DNA from: Chrysomallon squamiferum
Taxonomy: Eukaryota; Mollusca; Gastropoda; Neomphalida; Peltospiridae
Direction of reading: 5' to 3'
DNA length: 64,000 nucleotides
Assembly (NCBI GenBank): GCA_012295275.1
Contig: CM022671.1
Span: forward strand, 6,169,065 to 6,233,064
Shown: positions 14,341-26,674 of the stretch, one piece after another
Numbering within the stretch: the stretch's first letter is position 1
Layout: every line of letters begins with the position of its first letter
Notes under the pieces: generated by a model
Seen by the model: only the letters and a program-made list of their open reading frames with translations
Told to the model about the DNA's origin: nothing
Database searches by the model: none
Position numbers and translations under genes: made by a program

Positions 14341-14453
14341 GTAAATATTGTAAGGTATCGTACGTGTAAAATAATTTCCACATAAAGAATTAATTAACTG
14401 TACAAGGATTAAATAACTGAATGGACAGACGAACAAATAGGCGGAGAAACAGA

Positions 14454-14460
14454 TAGATAA

Positions 14461-14538
<78 letters not shown>

Positions 14539-14540
14539 TG
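14454..14540. repeat. (GATA)n microsatellite
   Basis: (ATAG)n array at about 14454-14537 with imperfect extension to about 14570. Confidence 0.95.
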
Positions 14541-15553
<1,013 letters not shown>

Positions 15554-15734
15554 AAACTAAAACAGTAATCTTTATAAGACTTTTATTAAAACAGTAATCG
15601 CTATTAAATTTTTTAGATTCACACAGCAAATAAAAACAAATGAAACACTTATAGGTTTACTGATTTCTGAACGGACATAGAGACAGAAAGATCGACAGTG
15701 AGAGAGAGAGACACGATAGAGGAGAAACAGCCAG

Positions 15735-15879
<145 letters not shown>

Positions 15880-15997
15880 TAAAACAGTAATCTTTAAACT
15901 GAGACAGATGTAGAAAGAATGAAAGTTTATAACATTTTCGTTATCATCGTTTTCCAGACAGCAAGCAAGAACGAGTAAAAAGAATGTTTGTTGAAGT

Positions 15998-18193
15998 TTA
16001 GTGGTTTCTGAACTCGACTACTCTCGAGTTTGCCCCGGACAGACATGGTTCTGACATCAGGCGCCGGTTCGTTGAGTCCTCCGATTGTTGTCCGTCCGAA
16101 AACGACCGCACGTAGAAACCAGCAGAATTAACTGATTTCAGCTGTCGGGGTTTCGTTTTTATAAAGTGAACCAAACGTTCCCAAAACGGTCCAACAGCCC
16201 TGGAATCGGTAGACCAGTCGATATACTCCACTGTAGTTAGCAAGTCAAACAGAGAAGGACTCATGTGTCTTTGCTCAATGTCTCCCAGTTTGACAACCAT
16301 CATAATATCAAGACACTGAGAGCGAATCTGTCTCTGTATCAGAGCGAGACAGAATTTACACCACTGACTCTTAGCGAAGTGGTTAGATATTAGAATGATA
16401 AATTTTTTGCTTTCGTTCACGGAGAAAACTAAATTATCTATTTCCAGAGCGCCCAGTTCGAAATCTCTTTGGTGTATGCACAAATGAAAATGTTCTCGTT
16501 CTTCAAGATTGGGTATTGCTTGTTCTAAAATCCATTTCAAGTCTTCATCTGCGTAGGCCACGAAAGCATCAAACCTGTATTCCTCCCTGTCGTCCGTTTC
16601 TTTGCCGAATCGTAGCATGTACAGAAGGTAACGAAAGTGCCACCTGACGTGATAGACAGCTGCAGCAGCCAGAGTGAGGAAGAGCATGGACGTAACAGAA
16701 ACGATTATGATCAAAGTGGTCGTCTTTCCCAGCAAACACGACTGATCGCTGAGGACTTCAGCGAAAAAAGTAAAGTTTTTTCCAGCCAGTTCTCGAGGGC
16801 TGTTGCAGCGAAACTTCTCCGACTGGTTGAAAATGTGCTCGGACTTCGTCTCCTGAATCAGTCGGAGAAACCACAGCAGTTCGCACGTGCAGTCGAACGG
16901 ATTGCGCGCTAAATCGATCGACAGGTTCGTTAAGTTTGCGGGTAGTGAATTCTCGCTGATCAACGAGATGTCGTTGTCTTTCAAACTGATCCACCGAAGA
17001 GAGTGAGAAAAATAATCTTTTCGTAAAACGGTCAAGGCGTTGCCAGTCAGATCCAAGTGAGTCAGTCTGTGAAACGAGGAGAGGTTGAAAGGAAACTCGT
17101 GGAGTATGCAGTTGGCCAACTTGACGAACTGCAGTGTAGCGTTAACAGGCTGGAACAGTCTCGTCAGATACATTTTAGTCGTTTTCAGCATGTTGTTTCC
17201 GGACAGGTCGAGTTTATTGAGGTTTCGAGAGCCGTTGAACATGAAGTGGGAGATAGTGGGTTCTGAGAATTTGAGATTGTTGTTCAGCAGAGTAATGCGT
17301 CTCAGCCGCGGGTTGCTGAAAGCGTTTCTCTGAATGGTTTTCAGTCCACACAAGTTGTCCATCCTTAAAATGCCCAGCCTGTGAAGCGAGGAGAACGCGT
17401 AACTGTAGATCTTCCTCACAGGGTTCTCGGACAGGTTAATGGTGGCGACGTTGGGGAAACACCTGAACAGATGCTGTCTGACGTACAGCACGTCGTTGTT
17501 TTGCAAGTAAAGCACTCTGACGTGCGGCATGACGCAGTTGCTGCTGGGGAACACTGAAAGTATGTTTCCCTTGAGATTCAGCGTGGAAACCCGCAGCGCT
17601 GGATCCAGGCGTAAATTGTAGATGAAGTTGAAGGAAAGATCAAGATGGCTGAGTTTTGAAAGAGGTCGAAACACAGACAGATTGACTGAACGCAGGTTGT
17701 TCATTTGCAGAGCGATGTATTTGACGCCCGAGTCCTCCAGACCGTCAAAGAGGCGAGCGTCGAGTGTCTGCAGGGACATGTTGCTTAGTCCGAGGCGAGT
17801 GAAGCCAGATTTGTTGAGCGACCCGAACGCCGACTGCAACACACGAGCAGGCACGGGATTCACGTCTAACACGAGCTCTTCCAAATACAACAGATCTGCA
17901 AATGCGTCATCCGCGATGTTGAAAATGCTGTTGTTAGTGAGAATAAGCTGGTTCAGCTTCAGTGTTCTCAGATTTGTAAAACTTTCTCTTGTAATGTTTC
18001 TAAGTCGGTTATCTGAGAAATTGAGGGAAGTTGTATAATTTCTTAGTCGTGGTATGTATGTTAGATTTCTCTTAGAACAGTCCGCTTTACTGCCTTTGTA
18101 CGTACATACGTCACTAGCCGTAAGATCCGACATTAACAAAAGTAATATTAAACTAAGCATACTTAGTAAACTAGTGGTAGAATACAATAACAT
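15998..18193 (-). CDS. Toll-like receptor TLR-B
   Basis: Complete intronless 731-residue receptor starting at an ATG with G at -3. In order: signal peptide (1-27), LRRNT with CTYKGSKADC (30-39), LRRs (about 45-430), LRRCT from NPFDCTCELLWFL (431-487), membrane segment (about 490-513), juxtamembrane YHVRWHFRYLLYMLR, TIR domain (about 541-677) and a 50-residue tail. The TIR shows box 1 FDAFVAYADED, box 2 RDFELGA and box 3 FW. A single membrane-proximal cysteine cluster makes it a vertebrate-type (sccTLR) receptor. Its TIR coding DNA is nearly identical to TLR-A, including a perfect 121-nt stretch, while the ectodomain is far more diverged. Coding G+C is visibly higher than in TLR-C1 to C3. The BB-loop proline is Leu, so canonical adapter binding is uncertain. 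The tail shares YxRxFSDG with TLR-A. Confidence 0.95.
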   Translation of the reverse strand: MLLYSTTSLLSMLSLILLLLMSDLTASDVCTYKGSKADCSKRNLTYIPRLRNYTTSLNFSDNRLRNITRESFTNLRTLKLNQLILTNNSIFNIADDAFADLLYLEELVLDVNPVPARVLQSAFGSLNKSGFTRLGLSNMSLQTLDARLFDGLEDSGVKYIALQMNNLRSVNLSVFRPLSKLSHLDLSFNFIYNLRLDPALRVSTLNLKGNILSVFPSSNCVMPHVRVLYLQNNDVLYVRQHLFRCFPNVATINLSENPVRKIYSYAFSSLHRLGILRMDNLCGLKTIQRNAFSNPRLRRITLLNNNLKFSEPTISHFMFNGSRNLNKLDLSGNNMLKTTKMYLTRLFQPVNATLQFVKLANCILHEFPFNLSSFHRLTHLDLTGNALTVLRKDYFSHSLRWISLKDNDISLISENSLPANLTNLSIDLARNPFDCTCELLWFLRLIQETKSEHIFNQSEKFRCNSPRELAGKNFTFFAEVLSDQSCLLGKTTTLIIIVSVTSMLFLTLAAAAVYHVRWHFRYLLYMLRFGKETDDREEYRFDAFVAYADEDLKWILEQAIPNLEEREHFHLCIHQRDFELGALEIDNLVFSVNESKKFIILISNHFAKSQWCKFCLALIQRQIRSQCLDIMMVVKLGDIEQRHMSPSLFDLLTTVEYIDWSTDSRAVGPFWERLVHFIKTKPRQLKSVNSAGFYVRSFSDGQQSEDSTNRRLMSEPCLSGANSRVVEFRNH

Positions 18194-19942
18194 GTCAACT
18201 ACAGAGATGCAAGTCCATTCAAATAGAGTTCCTACACAATAATATACAGCTTAAAAATAATAATGACAATAATTATTTTACATATTCAAACAGGGTAATG
18301 TGGATTAATATACACCATTTTCATTCAAAAACACAGAATATTATAGTTCATTGTTTTTTGTAAATGCAAAAATTATAAAAAGCCTTATCGCCTTCAAGAA
18401 CACAACTCAGTGCCATAAAATGATAAAACCTGCGAATCATTCAGATGATTAAATTTCCCCAGGAATTAAACACAAATCATTCAAATTCAGAAAGTATTCG
18501 TAGAAATGTCATTTTACTGGAATAAAACAAAGGCAGTGATTTAAATCCATATTAACACAGGTTAATATATCCTTTCATATTACACAGGCTGTCGGGTAAA
18601 TTCTGATATTACAAGTTAATATATCCTTTAACATTATTTAGGATGTCATTTCATTAAATCCTTACACCAGAAGTTAATAAATCTTTTCTTATTACACAGG
18701 CTGTTATTTAAAATGCTTAACAAAAAGTTTGATGCATCTCCAACTTTTGAATTCCTCAAGGACAGTTGTTTGCGAAATGGTTGCCGAACAAAACAAATGG
18801 TTTATATGAAGATCACGTGACTGCATCCACTTTAACTGTTTCTCTCGTAACTGTAACGTTTTCATACAAACTGTGAATAAATAAATAAATAAAAATTTAA
18901 AAATTTAATTTAAAAGAAATAGAAGAAGAAGTCTGTTATAGATAATACGTCACAAAGTTCTTTAGACTAGATTTATTTTTGTATCCAAAAATAGTGCTCC
19001 CAAAAAGCAGACGAAAAAAACTAATTACTGTACTAGAAAATACTTGTCTATTCAGATGTTTCGTGTTGGTGTAAATCCACCGATATGTATTTACTAAGTT
19101 TACATATATATATATTTTTACTAAGGTTACACAGATAAAAATTTTATCAAGTTTAAACGATTATGCAAATTAGGAGAACCTTTCTTCTTTTTTCTTTTTG
19201 TAGTTGTTAATGGCTGTTTCTAAATTTTATTTTCTATTTCCTCATGAAGGAATTCTTTATTATCATCATCATCATCATTCTAATATTATGTCATTTATAA
19301 AGATCATTATAATATTAAATACCCTATAGAGACATTACTTTAGCCTGAGGTACATTCAAATGAGTCAACTTAATATTGCAGACATGTTCTAGTGTCAGTT
19401 TAACGAACAACGAAAACGTTAGTTTAAGACGATAAACTACTAACTGACATGTTACCTTTAAACTTCGAACCTCGACACAGAGAGTTTTAATGCAGTTTGC
19501 AGGTTCTGTTCGGATCAAGCAGCAGACACGCAGATATTAACACGACCAAGAAAACAGCGAACATTTCACTGTTTTCATACGAAACTTAGTATGACTGGTT
19601 ACTCGGTCGAGACAGCAAAGTCATCTGACCTACTTTCAGCAAAAATATTTTTGTCGGAACAATCTTTGTGCGACGGTGAGATTTTTTTCCCAGAAATTGG
19701 TTTCATATTTCACTTTAAAACAATTCAGATACAAAAGAAACAATATGTGGGTATTTTTAAACGTACGGTTGGTTGGTAGGTAATTTGATGCCATTCAGAT
19801 GTGTGTTTATCATATTCTATTTTAAGTGCGACAACTAAAACGGGGACTTTCTCAAAAGTTTCCCAGCCAATGGCGTCCCTCACTGATACCCGGACGTTTA
19901 AAGGAACTGCGTGCGATCGTTCATAAATACCCGTTTGTGTGT

Positions 19943-19982
<40 letters not shown>

Positions 19983-20112
19983 CTGTCTGGGTCCATAGAT
20001 TATATACATTTATATTTATATTTGCATTGTTGTTGGTTTGAGGGTTTTAAATTTTTTTTTTTTTTTTTTTTGTGGTGTCCTTTTTTTTTTATTATGATGA
20101 TGATGATGACGA

Positions 20113-20149
<37 letters not shown>

Positions 20150-20689
20150 GCCTTTGTTGTTATGGTTATTATTATTGTTGGTGGTGGGGTTTTTGGGGTG
20201 GAGAGTTTTTTTTTGTTTTTTTTTAGTAATACTAATAGTAGTAGCACTATTATTATATTTATTTTTATTGTTTTGTTGATATCTATTTATTTATTTATTT
20301 ATTTATTTCAACGAGCGATATTTTCTCTTTTCATAATGAAGCTCATTTCATATAGAAAGTTAAATACTTCATACGACGCCACACCCTTTTTTTTTTTTTT
20401 TTTTTTAAAATTTAAAAATAAACTGGAACCGTTCTTGTCACGCAAGCAGGAAGAGTGTGCCATTTTAAATGAATACTTGAGGGGGAGCCACCAGGAAAGG
20501 GGGGTGTTAATAATTTGACAATAGCTTGAAGCATTGTTTATGTAACCATGGCAATGACAAAAATAGAAATAACTGATAGGGAATGCGACGAAAGTAAAAT
20601 AGACTGGTAATTTTGTTTTATTAAGTTTGTAGCTTTATCTATTTTTGTTTTTGTTTATTATTATTATTATTATTATCATCATTATCATC

Positions 20690-20721
<32 letters not shown>

Positions 20722-20775
20722 ACTCACTTATGTTATCATTTTTATATTGCTCTGTAATTTAATTTCTGTTTTCTG
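18194..20775. other. Intergenic region upstream of TLR-B
   Basis: 18194-19900 is mostly non-repetitive and should contain the TLR-B promoter. Near 18560-18720 a phrase of the type GTTAATATATCCTTT..ATTACACAGGCTGT recurs about three times at roughly 60-70 bp spacing. GGGACTTTCT at 19843-19852 resembles an NF-kB site. (TG)n lies at about 19945-19980, (TTA)n at 20112-20149 and 20658-20716. No additional gene is supported. Confidence 0.45.
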
Positions 20776-20867
20776 TTTTGTTGTTTAAATGGTTGTATCT
20801 CTGCATGTTTTCTTTTCTTTCTTTCTTTCTTCTTCTTTTTTCTTTCTTTTTATTATTATTATTATTT

Positions 20868-20869
<2 letters not shown>

Positions 20870-20904
<35 letters not shown>

Positions 20905-20905
20905 C
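20870..20905. repeat. Poly-T tract
   Basis: Homopolymer run of about 34 T near the start of unit 1. Units 2 and 3 have TTA-interrupted T runs at the equivalent place. Confidence 0.9.
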
Positions 20906-21353
20906 GATCTAGGTTTCTTAAACTGTTTGTGTGGAAACGTGTTAATACATTTCTTGATGTTATTGAAAAACATTTACAGATTTTTGCAATTATTACATCA
21001 TATTCACGCAGCAGATGAAATAAACGTGGCAATGGTTTACTTACTCATAATGAACTTAATATAAACAAATTAAGTTTTATTTGAAACGAGAAGACACAAG
21101 GAAAAAAAAAAATCTATATATATATATGTATCATTGTATGTATATTTATATGATAACTATTTTTTTTTTCCTTTTGTTATAATATTATGGTTATACTTAA
21201 TTATCAGAAAATACTTTATTTTTACATCATCGGATTAATAACAAACAATAACGTGAAAATACAAAACATTTATTGAGGCTACATTTCATAAGTTAGTAAG
21301 AAGATATAACAAAATTATTAGATTTTTATAAAATTTATTAAAATATTATCATG

Positions 21354-21354
<1 letters not shown>

Positions 21355-21411
<57 letters not shown>
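21355..21411. repeat. (TA)n microsatellite in unit 1
   Basis: About 27 TA copies. The equivalent tract is short in unit 2 (about 29148-29160) and long in unit 3 (about 36559-36602), so its length varies between units. Confidence 0.95.
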
Positions 21412-21412
<1 letters not shown>

Positions 21413-21641
21413 ATTTAGTTTCGTTATTGTTTTATTTGTTTCTTATTAATAACACTAACACACACACACACGCCTATCTATTTGTGTACAGAGTTGCATG
21501 AACCCAAACGATCAAATAGTTGTTAAACTGGATTATTTCGTGTCAGTACAGGTTACTTTACAAGACGTTTGTTTAATAACCAGTCTTTGTCACTTTAAGA
21601 AATTCGAGAAAGGCGTCGCAACGAACTCAATCTGCACAACT

Positions 21642-21676
<35 letters not shown>

Positions 21677-23564
21677 TATATACAACTGGCAACTTACGTC
21701 ATGGTTATACTTAATTATCAGAAGCTATGTCAACCGACGAAATACAAATGAACTCGGCCGGTTTGCTAATTTAAACAAAAAATGAATCACTAAATAATTT
21801 GTTTCTATCCCGTTTTGTGATCACTGAAAAAACACTGTTATTTAATTTAGTTTTATTTTATTTTATTTTATTTCATACATTCACACATTCATTCATTGAA
21901 TAATTGAATAGGATACTGACGAGTCAGCCTTTCGAAACATTTTGCATCAACTAGTCATTTAATTATATTGATATAAGTACACTATTCACAATTTATTGAT
22001 ACAAAGATATTTACATTTTCTTTTAATACATATTAACAGTAAGAAATCCTCTCCATAATCATTAAGAATCATGTCTTTATATTAAAATAATAATAATAAT
22101 AATAATAGTAGTAGTAGTAGTAGTAGTAGTAATAAAGTAGTAAATAAATAAATAAATAAATAAATTATAAAATAACATAAAATATATATAAAAAATATAA
22201 CGCCTTTTCTCAGCATTTCAACTTCATATTTACATTAATTATATATTTCATAAAGTTTTAGTTTTATAAATAAGTTATACTCCTATTAATTATAGTAAAT
22301 TTTTACATTTTCATTTAAATTTATATTTGATTTGCCTTTTACATAACTATTTGCATAACTATTAAACATAACTATTTGCTGTTTTAAAATTTACTTTTAT
22401 GGTTTATCCTTAAATTTTATGATTTAAGTTCAAAATCTAAATCTAATGACATTCATTTAACATTTGATGTCATAATTATAATTCAGCTTAATGACGCCAT
22501 TGTTGTTCCTTTGTGAATTTTGAAATCGAACAAGAAAATTCTGGTAATGTGTATCGTCTTAACATTCAACTTTCTTTTTGTCATCCGCTCTTAAATTTAT
22601 TATTATTGTTGTTGTTGTTATTGTTTTTAAATTGTTTTTTCTTGTTGTTTTTGCTTTTTTGGTTGATGGATTTGCTTTTATTAATTTATTTATTTGTTTG
22701 TTTTAATATTCAAATTTCATTTCCTTACAGTCGTTTTGCACGTCTGTTTTTATTTCTTTGTCAGGAATATAAATTTACCTCAGTGCAGTTGTTTTAGACA
22801 GCTATACATTTACTATTATAACAAAAACACAACAAAACTAAATTCAGAGATATTCAAACATATACAACGTGTTCCTCGTACAAAAAAAAAAATAAAATAA
22901 ATATTAAAAAATTAAAAAATGGCCATGAAAAAAGACGATAAAAAAGAGCAACTAAAACATAAATATGTTCTTCCGTCAAAAAAAAAAAAAAAAAAATAAA
23001 AAAACCTTACGACTGGCCATTACGGCTAGGATGCTCATTTAACAAGTATTTTGGCACGTACATACGTTCCTCGTACGAAAAAAAAAAAATAAAAATAAAA
23101 GTAATAAAAAAAATTAAAAAATGGCCATGCAGTCGTACAAGACCTCTGTAATAAACCACTGATTCGGAAATCGTCGGACATTCTTGAATAGTGACGTAAC
23201 AGTTAGCTAATTAACACGTGACAACTTTTGAGCCCGATGAATGCTGTTCTCCGCCAGAGGATACTCGGGCTAAATGTACACTAAAACTCCAGTCATAATT
23301 AATAACGAAACATGAGAACAAAAGTGTTCTGTAGTGACGTTATCATGTAAAGGATGAATCCGATTTGTTACATTTCTTCACTCCCCCCCAGGTAAATAGA
23401 AAACACTGAAAGTTTTTTTTAAATATTTACAAATAAGTCATATCAATATTTGTTTAAATCCCTATAAGGAATATTATTTTCAGTAACTGAAATAATGCAC
23501 ATTCCTTCAAAGAAAAAAGTATAATACCATTTTACTAATAATACACAAACCTGCACACTAATAT

Positions 23565-23569
<5 letters not shown>

Positions 23570-23653
<84 letters not shown>
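23570..23653. repeat. (AG)n microsatellite 3' of TLR-C1
   Basis: Uninterrupted (AG)n ending about 93 bp from the TLR-C1 stop codon. Confidence 0.95.
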
Positions 23654-23657
<4 letters not shown>

Positions 23658-23744
23658 TGTATATGGATTATTGAACAAAATGTTTCTAATCTGTTTAATG
23701 AATGCATTAAGGAATAAATCAACTTTCCTCTTCTTCTTGTCTTC

Positions 23745-23750
23745 TTTATT
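23745..23750 (-). terminator. Poly(A) signal overlapping the TLR-C1 stop codon
   Basis: On the minus strand the last codons read TGT GAA TAA A, so AATAAA spans the terminal Glu codon and the stop. No other AATAAA lies in the following 90 bp before the (AG)n tract. Use as the real cleavage signal is inferred. Confidence 0.5.
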
Positions 23751-25878
23751 CACACAATGGCGTCACTGAATACACTCCAGACTGCCAGTTAGATTCTTGC
23801 GACTGGGATACGCTGTTTTCCCTTAGTGTGGAGTGACATCTCGGTTTTAAAACCTGCAAAACGTTCTTCCAGAACTGTTCAGTGGCCGCAGATTCGGCGG
23901 GATATTCAATGTAATTCCCTTTGTCAAGAATATCAAACAAAACATTGTTCATGTGCTTCAGGTCGATGTTGCCCACCTTTATGTAGATGAGAGATCCTTC
24001 TTCGCGAGAACCCACGTGTTTTATTATCAAGTTCAGAGTGAACATGCTCCACTCGTCCTTGGCTAAATTGTCAGTTAAGAGAACAATAAAACATCTGCTA
24101 TTAGGAATAGTTTCCATAATGCAGTCCACTTTGTATGCACCAGGTACAAATTCTCTCTGGTGTAAACACAGGGATACATTTTCCTCGTCTTCCAGTTTGG
24201 GCAGAAGTTTGTTTACAACCCATGTGATATCGTCACCAGAATAACACAAAAATGCGTCATATGTGAATTCACTGATTATTGGCTGATATCTTCCTTGACG
24301 CAGAAGAAAGATGAAATAGCGGAAGTGCCATCTGAAATGATACAAAACGGAGCCGATGATAAGAAGTATAAGAAAGAAAACGGAGGCAAACATTATGATG
24401 AGAGAAACTGTAGATGCAAGCAGACATTTTTGTATTCCCATTGTTTTTGCAAAATCTGTCAAGTTTTTTCCCATTTGAGAATTAGGACTTGCACAGTGGT
24501 ATTCCTCTGTGGATTTCTTAAATATCTTGTTGTATCTGTCATCCGAGAACACCTGCAGAAACCAGAGCAGCTCGCACGTGCAGGCAAAGGGGTTGTAGCC
24601 CAAATCAATGGTGTCAATATCCTCAAAGTTTTCTGGCAGTGAAAATTCGTTGATGATGGGTATCTCGTTATAATGTAAGTTAATATATTGGATATTTGGA
24701 GGGAAATTGTTGCCGTGTAAATGAGTGATTTCGTTCCTGGCAATGCGGAGGCGAGTTAAGTGGGGAAAAGATAAGTTTGGGAAGAAACGAAGTATGTTGT
24801 CACTGAGACCAAGATACTGCAGTGTGTTCCACATTGGCTGAAACAGTGAGGAGAAGTAAGTCGAGTTTGTTTCTGTCATTATGTTGCCACTGAGTTCCAA
24901 ATTCTTGATATTGCTGCATCCGTGAAAAGCTTTTGACGATATCTGACCCTCAAAACGTATTTCGCTGTTCTTCATTGATATGGTTTGCACGTGACTGTTG
25001 TTGATAGCGTAAGCGTCGATCCGTTTTAAACCACAGGTAGAGTTCATCTGCAGTTCGTTTAATTTCGACAAACAAAAAAATGTGTTGTTGTGAATTGTTC
25101 TGATTGGGTTTAGCGATAAATCCAGATAGGAAAGATTTGGAGCACAGCAGAACAGATAATGTTTTACGTATTTGAAATTATTTTCCACCAGTTCCAGTCT
25201 CTTCAGGGCGGATATAGAAATGTTTTCGTAGCAGAACAAAGAGAGACTGTTGGAGTTGAGTACGAGGGTTGACATTGTCATGTCACTCATCAGCGTGAGA
25301 TTATAAATGAAATTTTTACTCAGGTCAAGGTAAGACAGATGACGAAGAGGACGGAACACAGACATATTAATTTTTTGAAAGTTATTGAAACCCATATTTA
25401 GTTTCTGAATGCCGGACCGGTTAAGATTGACAAAGAAGTTTTCTTTGATGCCATTCAAAAGAAGTCCGTTCAAACTCAGGTGTTTAAACTTTGGACGATT
25501 CAGGGACTGAAAAGTGTGTTGCAAATCGGTTTTAGATATAACGTTTTGATCCAAAATTAATATCTTCAGAGATGTTAATCTTGTGAAAGCATTACTGGAC
25601 ACGTGAGTGATATGATTTTCAGAGATGTTAAGAAATGTGATGTTGTATCGAGGAAACGCTATCACTTGGAAAGTTTCACTGGTTAGATTTCCCAGATTGT
25701 TATTTCCAAAGTCGAGATCTGTAACGGTTGAAGGAAGATCTCTCGGTATGGAAGTCAGGCCTCTGTTTGAACAGTCAGCGTGTGTACCATACCAGTGCAG
25801 CTTACATTTTCTTTCCCTTGTAGTAGCTGCACAAGTCACCCACAACAAAAGACACAGCCTGATTACAGTGTCCCGCAT
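23746..25878 (-). CDS. Toll-like receptor TLR-C1
   Basis: Complete intronless 710-residue receptor; the ATG has G at -3. Signal peptide (1-20), LRRNT (Cys25 and Cys36), LRRs (about 43-428), LRRCT from NPFACTCELLWFL (429-485), membrane segment (about 489-513), juxtamembrane YHFRWHFRYFIFLLR, TIR domain (about 538-678) and a Ser/Gln-rich tail. TIR motifs are box 1 YDAFLCYSGDD, box 2 REFVPGA with the usual proline, and box 3 FW. It keeps a mid-ectodomain cysteine (CGL, residue 282) that aligns with CGL in TLR-A and TLR-B but is lost in C2 and C3. It is the most different of the three C copies. Two probable non-coding 5' exons lie upstream at 26204 and 26516. A single membrane-proximal cysteine cluster marks it as an sccTLR. 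Confidence 0.95.
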   Translation of the reverse strand: MRDTVIRLCLLLWVTCAATTRERKCKLHWYGTHADCSNRGLTSIPRDLPSTVTDLDFGNNNLGNLTSETFQVIAFPRYNITFLNISENHITHVSSNAFTRLTSLKILILDQNVISKTDLQHTFQSLNRPKFKHLSLNGLLLNGIKENFFVNLNRSGIQKLNMGFNNFQKINMSVFRPLRHLSYLDLSKNFIYNLTLMSDMTMSTLVLNSNSLSLFCYENISISALKRLELVENNFKYVKHYLFCCAPNLSYLDLSLNPIRTIHNNTFFCLSKLNELQMNSTCGLKRIDAYAINNSHVQTISMKNSEIRFEGQISSKAFHGCSNIKNLELSGNIMTETNSTYFSSLFQPMWNTLQYLGLSDNILRFFPNLSFPHLTRLRIARNEITHLHGNNFPPNIQYINLHYNEIPIINEFSLPENFEDIDTIDLGYNPFACTCELLWFLQVFSDDRYNKIFKKSTEEYHCASPNSQMGKNLTDFAKTMGIQKCLLASTVSLIIMFASVFFLILLIIGSVLYHFRWHFRYFIFLLRQGRYQPIISEFTYDAFLCYSGDDITWVVNKLLPKLEDEENVSLCLHQREFVPGAYKVDCIMETIPNSRCFIVLLTDNLAKDEWSMFTLNLIIKHVGSREEGSLIYIKVGNIDLKHMNNVLFDILDKGNYIEYPAESAATEQFWKNVLQVLKPRCHSTLRENSVSQSQESNWQSGVYSVTPLCE

Positions 25879-26071
25879 GACTGCACAACGAATACTACAA
25901 GTAGTTTTGTATGTTTACTTTATAAACTTCTCTCAGCACTTGCTCGTGGGAATTTTTCTGTTTCAAACGTCTGTTTCCAACTTTCAAGCAGGAAGAAAAT
26001 AATGTTCTGGTTTTTTTCTTATTCTGTGGTAAAAAAAAAATAATAATAATAATAAATAAATAAATAAATTT

Positions 26072-26090
<19 letters not shown>

Positions 26091-26151
<61 letters not shown>
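26091..26151. repeat. (AG)n microsatellite 5' of TLR-C1
   Basis: (TA)n at about 26074-26090 followed by (AG)n. It lies between the coding exon and the proximal 5' exon. Confidence 0.95.
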
Positions 26152-26154
<3 letters not shown>

Positions 26155-26203
26155 AAAAATAATTTAAAAAATAAAACACTTATATAAATAAAGAAAGAAC
26201 TAC

Positions 26204-26300
26204 CTTGTATAAATATTTTGTCGTCAGTAACCGTGTACACGTTAATGTTTCTGTTTCCTACTAGTGTGACAAACGTCTCTTGACCCACCTTCAAGCAGGA
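26204..26300 (-). other. Probable non-coding 5' exon of TLR-C1, proximal
   Basis: Conserved between units 1 and 2 and ending at CAAG|GTAGTT, a good splice donor. Its last 45 bases (GTGTACACGGTTACTG and following) resemble the distal exon, and its beginning (TTTTCTTCCTGCTTGAA) resembles the sequence just upstream of the coding exon. It therefore looks like an internally duplicated leader exon. The start is not defined. Confidence 0.4.
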
Positions 26301-26515
26301 AGAAAATTGATATGTGAAAAAAATCTTCTGTTGTCAACCGATTGTTTTTTGTTTTTCCTTATTCTGTGCAAAAAAATAAAAATAAATAAAAAATTAAAAA
26401 AATGAAAAAAATAAAAAATAAATAAATAAATAAATAAAAGTAAATTAAAAGTAAATTAAAATTAAATTAAAAATAATTTAGAAAATAAAATAATTCTAAA
26501 TAAATAGAGAAGTAC

Positions 26516-26674
26516 CTTGTGTAAAGATCCTGTCGCCAGTAACCGTGTACACACCTCTCGTGAATGACACTAAACCCGTTTTAACGAGTTCACAATGTAT
26601 TGACGACACAAACACGGTATTCGCGATATTTTTACACAAACACAGTATGTCCTGACACAGTATCCGATATGTTT
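26516..26674 (-). other. Probable non-coding 5' exon of TLR-C1, distal
   Basis: Conserved in all three units and ending at CAAG|GTACTT. A splice-acceptor-like TTGTTCTTACAG precedes 26674, so it may be internal, or it may be a first exon starting further upstream (conservation continues to about 26760). Confidence 0.4.

Noticed and set aside
19324-19518. 64-residue minus-strand ORF upstream of TLR-B
   Set aside because: Ordinary composition but no recognisable domain, splice context or repeat in other units. Length is within chance.
22513-22797. 94-residue plus-strand ORF in unit 1
   Set aside because: Mostly Leu/Phe low complexity; the frame is not preserved in units 2 and 3.
24295-24642. 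Plus-strand ORFs opposite the TLR genes, repeated in each TLR-C copy
   Set aside because: They are antisense shadows of the conserved TLR coding region. Their conservation follows from that of the TLR genes.
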